Positions 20,892-22,571 of a stretch of 22,571 bases of DNA are shown here, in pieces (position 1 is the first letter of the stretch; each line of letters opens with the position of its first letter). The DNA comes from JBFGCT01 sp041581055. GTDB lineage: Bacteria > Actinomycetota > Acidimicrobiia > Acidimicrobiales > Ilumatobacteraceae. The notes under the pieces are model-generated. The model searched no databases. It saw only the letters and a list, made by a program, of their open reading frames with translations, and had not been told where the DNA came from. The DNA lies in NCBI GenBank assembly GCA_041581055.1, contig JBFGCT010000052.1, positions 1 through 22,571 on the forward strand. Reading direction: 5' to 3'. Position numbers and translations under genes: made by a program.

Positions 20892-22489
20892 ACGACGACT
20901 CCCCGGCCAGTGCCCCGCTCCACTCGCGCCTGGCGCGCCCCGCGCTCGCGCTCGGCGCCGGCGCACTCGTCGCGTTGTCGATGCCGCCGTGGGGCTTCTG
21001 GCCGCTGGCGATCATCGGCGTGGTGCTGTTCGAGATCAGCCTCGGCGACGCGCCGGCGCGGCGGGCGCGGCTGGTCAACGGGGCGTTGTTCGGCGCCGGC
21101 TGGATGTATCTCGGGATGGGTTGGATGGTGCAGCTCACGCCGCCCGGATACGTCGCCGCCGGCCTGATCTTCACGACGTACCACGCCGCCGCGGCGTTCG
21201 TCGCGCCCGGCGGCCGGTGGCGGGTGATCGGCCGGCCGGCCGCCCACACGCTGGTCGAGGCGGTGCGCCTCTCGTTCCCCTTCGGTGGCGTCCCGCTGGC
21301 GACGATGGGGATCTCGCAGGTCAGCGGCCCGCTGGTCGGCCCGGCGCGCGTCGGCGGCACCGTCCTCGTCACCTGGATCGTGTTCCAGATCGGGTTCGCG
21401 CTGGCCGGCCTGGCGCCGGCCGTCCCGGCGTTCGCCCGCCGGCTGCGACCCAGGGCCACCGGGGCGGCGCAGGGCACGATCGCCCTGGCCGCCGTCGTCG
21501 CCGTGCTGCTGGTCGCGCTGGTCGCGCCCCGCGGTTCGGCGACCGGCGAGACCATCTCGGTCGCCGCCGTGCAGGGCGGGGGCGAGCAGGGCACGACCGC
21601 GCTCGAGGTGCCGTCGTCGCTGGTCACCCAGCGCCATCTCGACGCCACCGCGTCGATCGCCGTCGACCCGCGACTCGACCTGGTGTTCTGGCCGGAGAAC
21701 ACGATCGACGTCGCGCTGTTCGACGGTTCACCGGAACACGACGCGGTCGCCGCCGAGGCGGCCCGGCTCGGCGTCCCGATCGCGATCGGCATCACCGAGG
21801 ACGCCCCCGACGGAACGAACCGCTTCCTCAACGCCCAGGTCGTGGTCGCCCCCGACGGCGCGGTCGTCGACCGCTACGACAAGGTGCGGCGGGTTCCGTT
21901 CGGTGAGTTCGTGCCGTTTCGCGGACTGCTCGAGAAGATCACGTCCGAGGTCGACCGGGTCGGCGAGGCGGTGGCCGGGACCGAGCCGGCGTCCGTCGAG
22001 CTCCCCGACGGCACCCGGCTGGCAGTCGTCATCTCGTGGGAGGTGTTCTTCGGCGGGCGGGCCCGCGAGGGGGTGCGCGACGGCGGCGAGGCGATCCTCA
22101 ACCCGACCAACGGCGCCAGCTACACCGGGACGATCGTCCAGACCCAGCAGGTGGCGTCGAGCCGGCTGCGGGCGATCGAGAACGGTCGGTGGGTGGTGCA
22201 GGCGGCCCCGACCGGCTTCACCGCGCTCGTCGACTCGAACGGCACGGTGCTCGAGCGAACCTCGGTGAGCGAGCGGCGGGTGATCCGCGGCGAGGTCGAG
22301 CTGCGCAGCGGGCTCACGTGGTACACGGCGGCGGGCGACGCGCCGTTCATCATCGCAGTGTCGCTGGCGCTCCTGATGTCGCTGTGGTTCGCCGCCGGGC
22401 GGGAGCGGTGGGCGCTATACCGGGCGGCCGCGGCGCCCGGCTCGGACCACGACGACTCAGACCTCGAGGACGACTCAGACCTCGAGTAG
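20888..22489 (+). CDS. lnt: apolipoprotein N-acyltransferase family protein, catalytic Cys replaced by Ser
   Basis: This 533-residue protein has about five to six N-terminal helices (about 15-213), a nitrilase-type extracellular domain (about 223-485), a last helix (about 487-506) and an acidic tail. Lnt adds the third acyl chain to lipoproteins through a Glu-Lys-Cys triad. Here E270 (FWPENT) and K332 (YDKVRRVPFGEFVPF) are in place, but the nucleophile position reads VVISWEVFF with Ser at 383 (codon 22034-22036). The protein contains no Cys at all. LNPTNGASYTGTIVQTQQ and the following segments are otherwise normal. It may be inactive, use Ser, or do another reaction. The start is the TTG at 20888 in the overlap TTGA with the sortase stop; this fits coupling, and the next suitable start would cut the first helix. 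The tail repeats DDSDLE twice. Confidence 0.88.
   Translation: MNDDSPASAPLHSRLARPALALGAGALVALSMPPWGFWPLAIIGVVLFEISLGDAPARRARLVNGALFGAGWMYLGMGWMVQLTPPGYVAAGLIFTTYHAAAAFVAPGGRWRVIGRPAAHTLVEAVRLSFPFGGVPLATMGISQVSGPLVGPARVGGTVLVTWIVFQIGFALAGLAPAVPAFARRLRPRATGAAQGTIALAAVVAVLLVALVAPRGSATGETISVAAVQGGGEQGTTALEVPSSLVTQRHLDATASIAVDPRLDLVFWPENTIDVALFDGSPEHDAVAAEAARLGVPIAIGITEDAPDGTNRFLNAQVVVAPDGAVVDRYDKVRRVPFGEFVPFRGLLEKITSEVDRVGEAVAGTEPASVELPDGTRLAVVISWEVFFGGRAREGVRDGGEAILNPTNGASYTGTIVQTQQVASSRLRAIENGRWVVQAAPTGFTALVDSNGTVLERTSVSERRVIRGEVELRSGLTWYTAAGDAPFIIAVSLALLMSLWFAAGRERWALYRAAAAPGSDHDDSDLEDDSDLE
22451..22486. repeat. 18-bp tandem duplication at the 3' ends of lnt and dtd
   Basis: GACGACTCAGACCTCGAG occurs at 22451-22468 and 22469-22486, directly before the lnt TAG stop. 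It encodes DDSDLE twice in Lnt. The second copy also holds the dtd stop codon and its last codons on the other strand, so the duplication sits exactly on the convergent gene junction. Confidence 0.95.
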
Positions 22490-22571
22490 GAGCGTCACCG
22501 GGCCGTCGTTGACCAACTCGACGCGCATCTCGGTCCGGAACCGGCCGGTCGCGACGTGGAGGCCGTCGGCC
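22475..22571 (-). CDS. dtd: D-aminoacyl-tRNA deacylase, C-terminal fragment
   Basis: Only the last 31 codons are in the window; the rest lies to the right. The translation contains GRFRTEMRVELVNDGPVTLL, which matches the DTD signature G-x-F-x(3)-M-x-V-x-L-x-NDGPVT, including the cross-subunit NxGPVT motif that excludes L-aminoacyl groups. The protein ends LLLEV. DTD removes D-amino acids wrongly attached to tRNA. The TGA (22477-22475) lies inside the duplicated tail of lnt, so the two convergent genes overlap by 15 bp. Confidence 0.88.
   Translation of the reverse strand, partial: ADGLHVATGRFRTEMRVELVNDGPVTLLLEV

Overview
This is a very GC-rich (about 70%), densely packed stretch with strong G/C third-position bias. 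The families present (coproporphyrin-type haem genes, a class E-like sortase, a class II HelD, full-length Lhr, a DtxR-type regulator, and -10 elements of the form TAnnnT close to start codons) point to a high-GC actinobacterium. The Thr/Pro-rich envelope proteins make an Acidimicrobiia-like lineage plausible, but that is inference. I see no rRNA, tRNA, insertion sequence, phage gene or CRISPR array.

Left part (1-3306, + strand): a 68-bp tandem repeat cut by the window edge, a small two-helix membrane protein, a TetR regulator with a palindrome two bases before its start codon, a carotenoid oxygenase preceded by a perfect 13-bp-arm palindrome, and a small membrane-anchored degenerate GGDEF protein.

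Middle part (3317-13338, - strand): reading leftward, an ABC-F ATPase (13338-11692), then a likely operon from a promoter at 11648-11620. It holds a transmembrane HD-GYP protein with an extracellular C-terminal domain, a paralogue with the same membrane segments and extracellular domain but no HD-GYP domain, and full-length Lhr helicase. This paralogue pair is the least conventional system here.

Right part: a DtxR/MntR-type metal regulator (+) diverges from the ABC-F gene and converges on helD (-). Divergent from helD is a compact + strand cluster: hemE, hemH, hemY, a sortase and lnt, with gaps of 28, 11 and 2 bp and then a 4-base overlap. HemE, HemY and HemH supply consecutive haem steps, and the last two genes serve the envelope. 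The lnt product has Ser at the catalytic Cys position and contains no Cys at all. The window ends in the 3' end of dtd (-), which overlaps the end of lnt.

Start sites were chosen by hand from ribosome-binding sequence, -10 position and the family's conserved N-terminus. No database search was possible. Family alignments were made by eye from memory.
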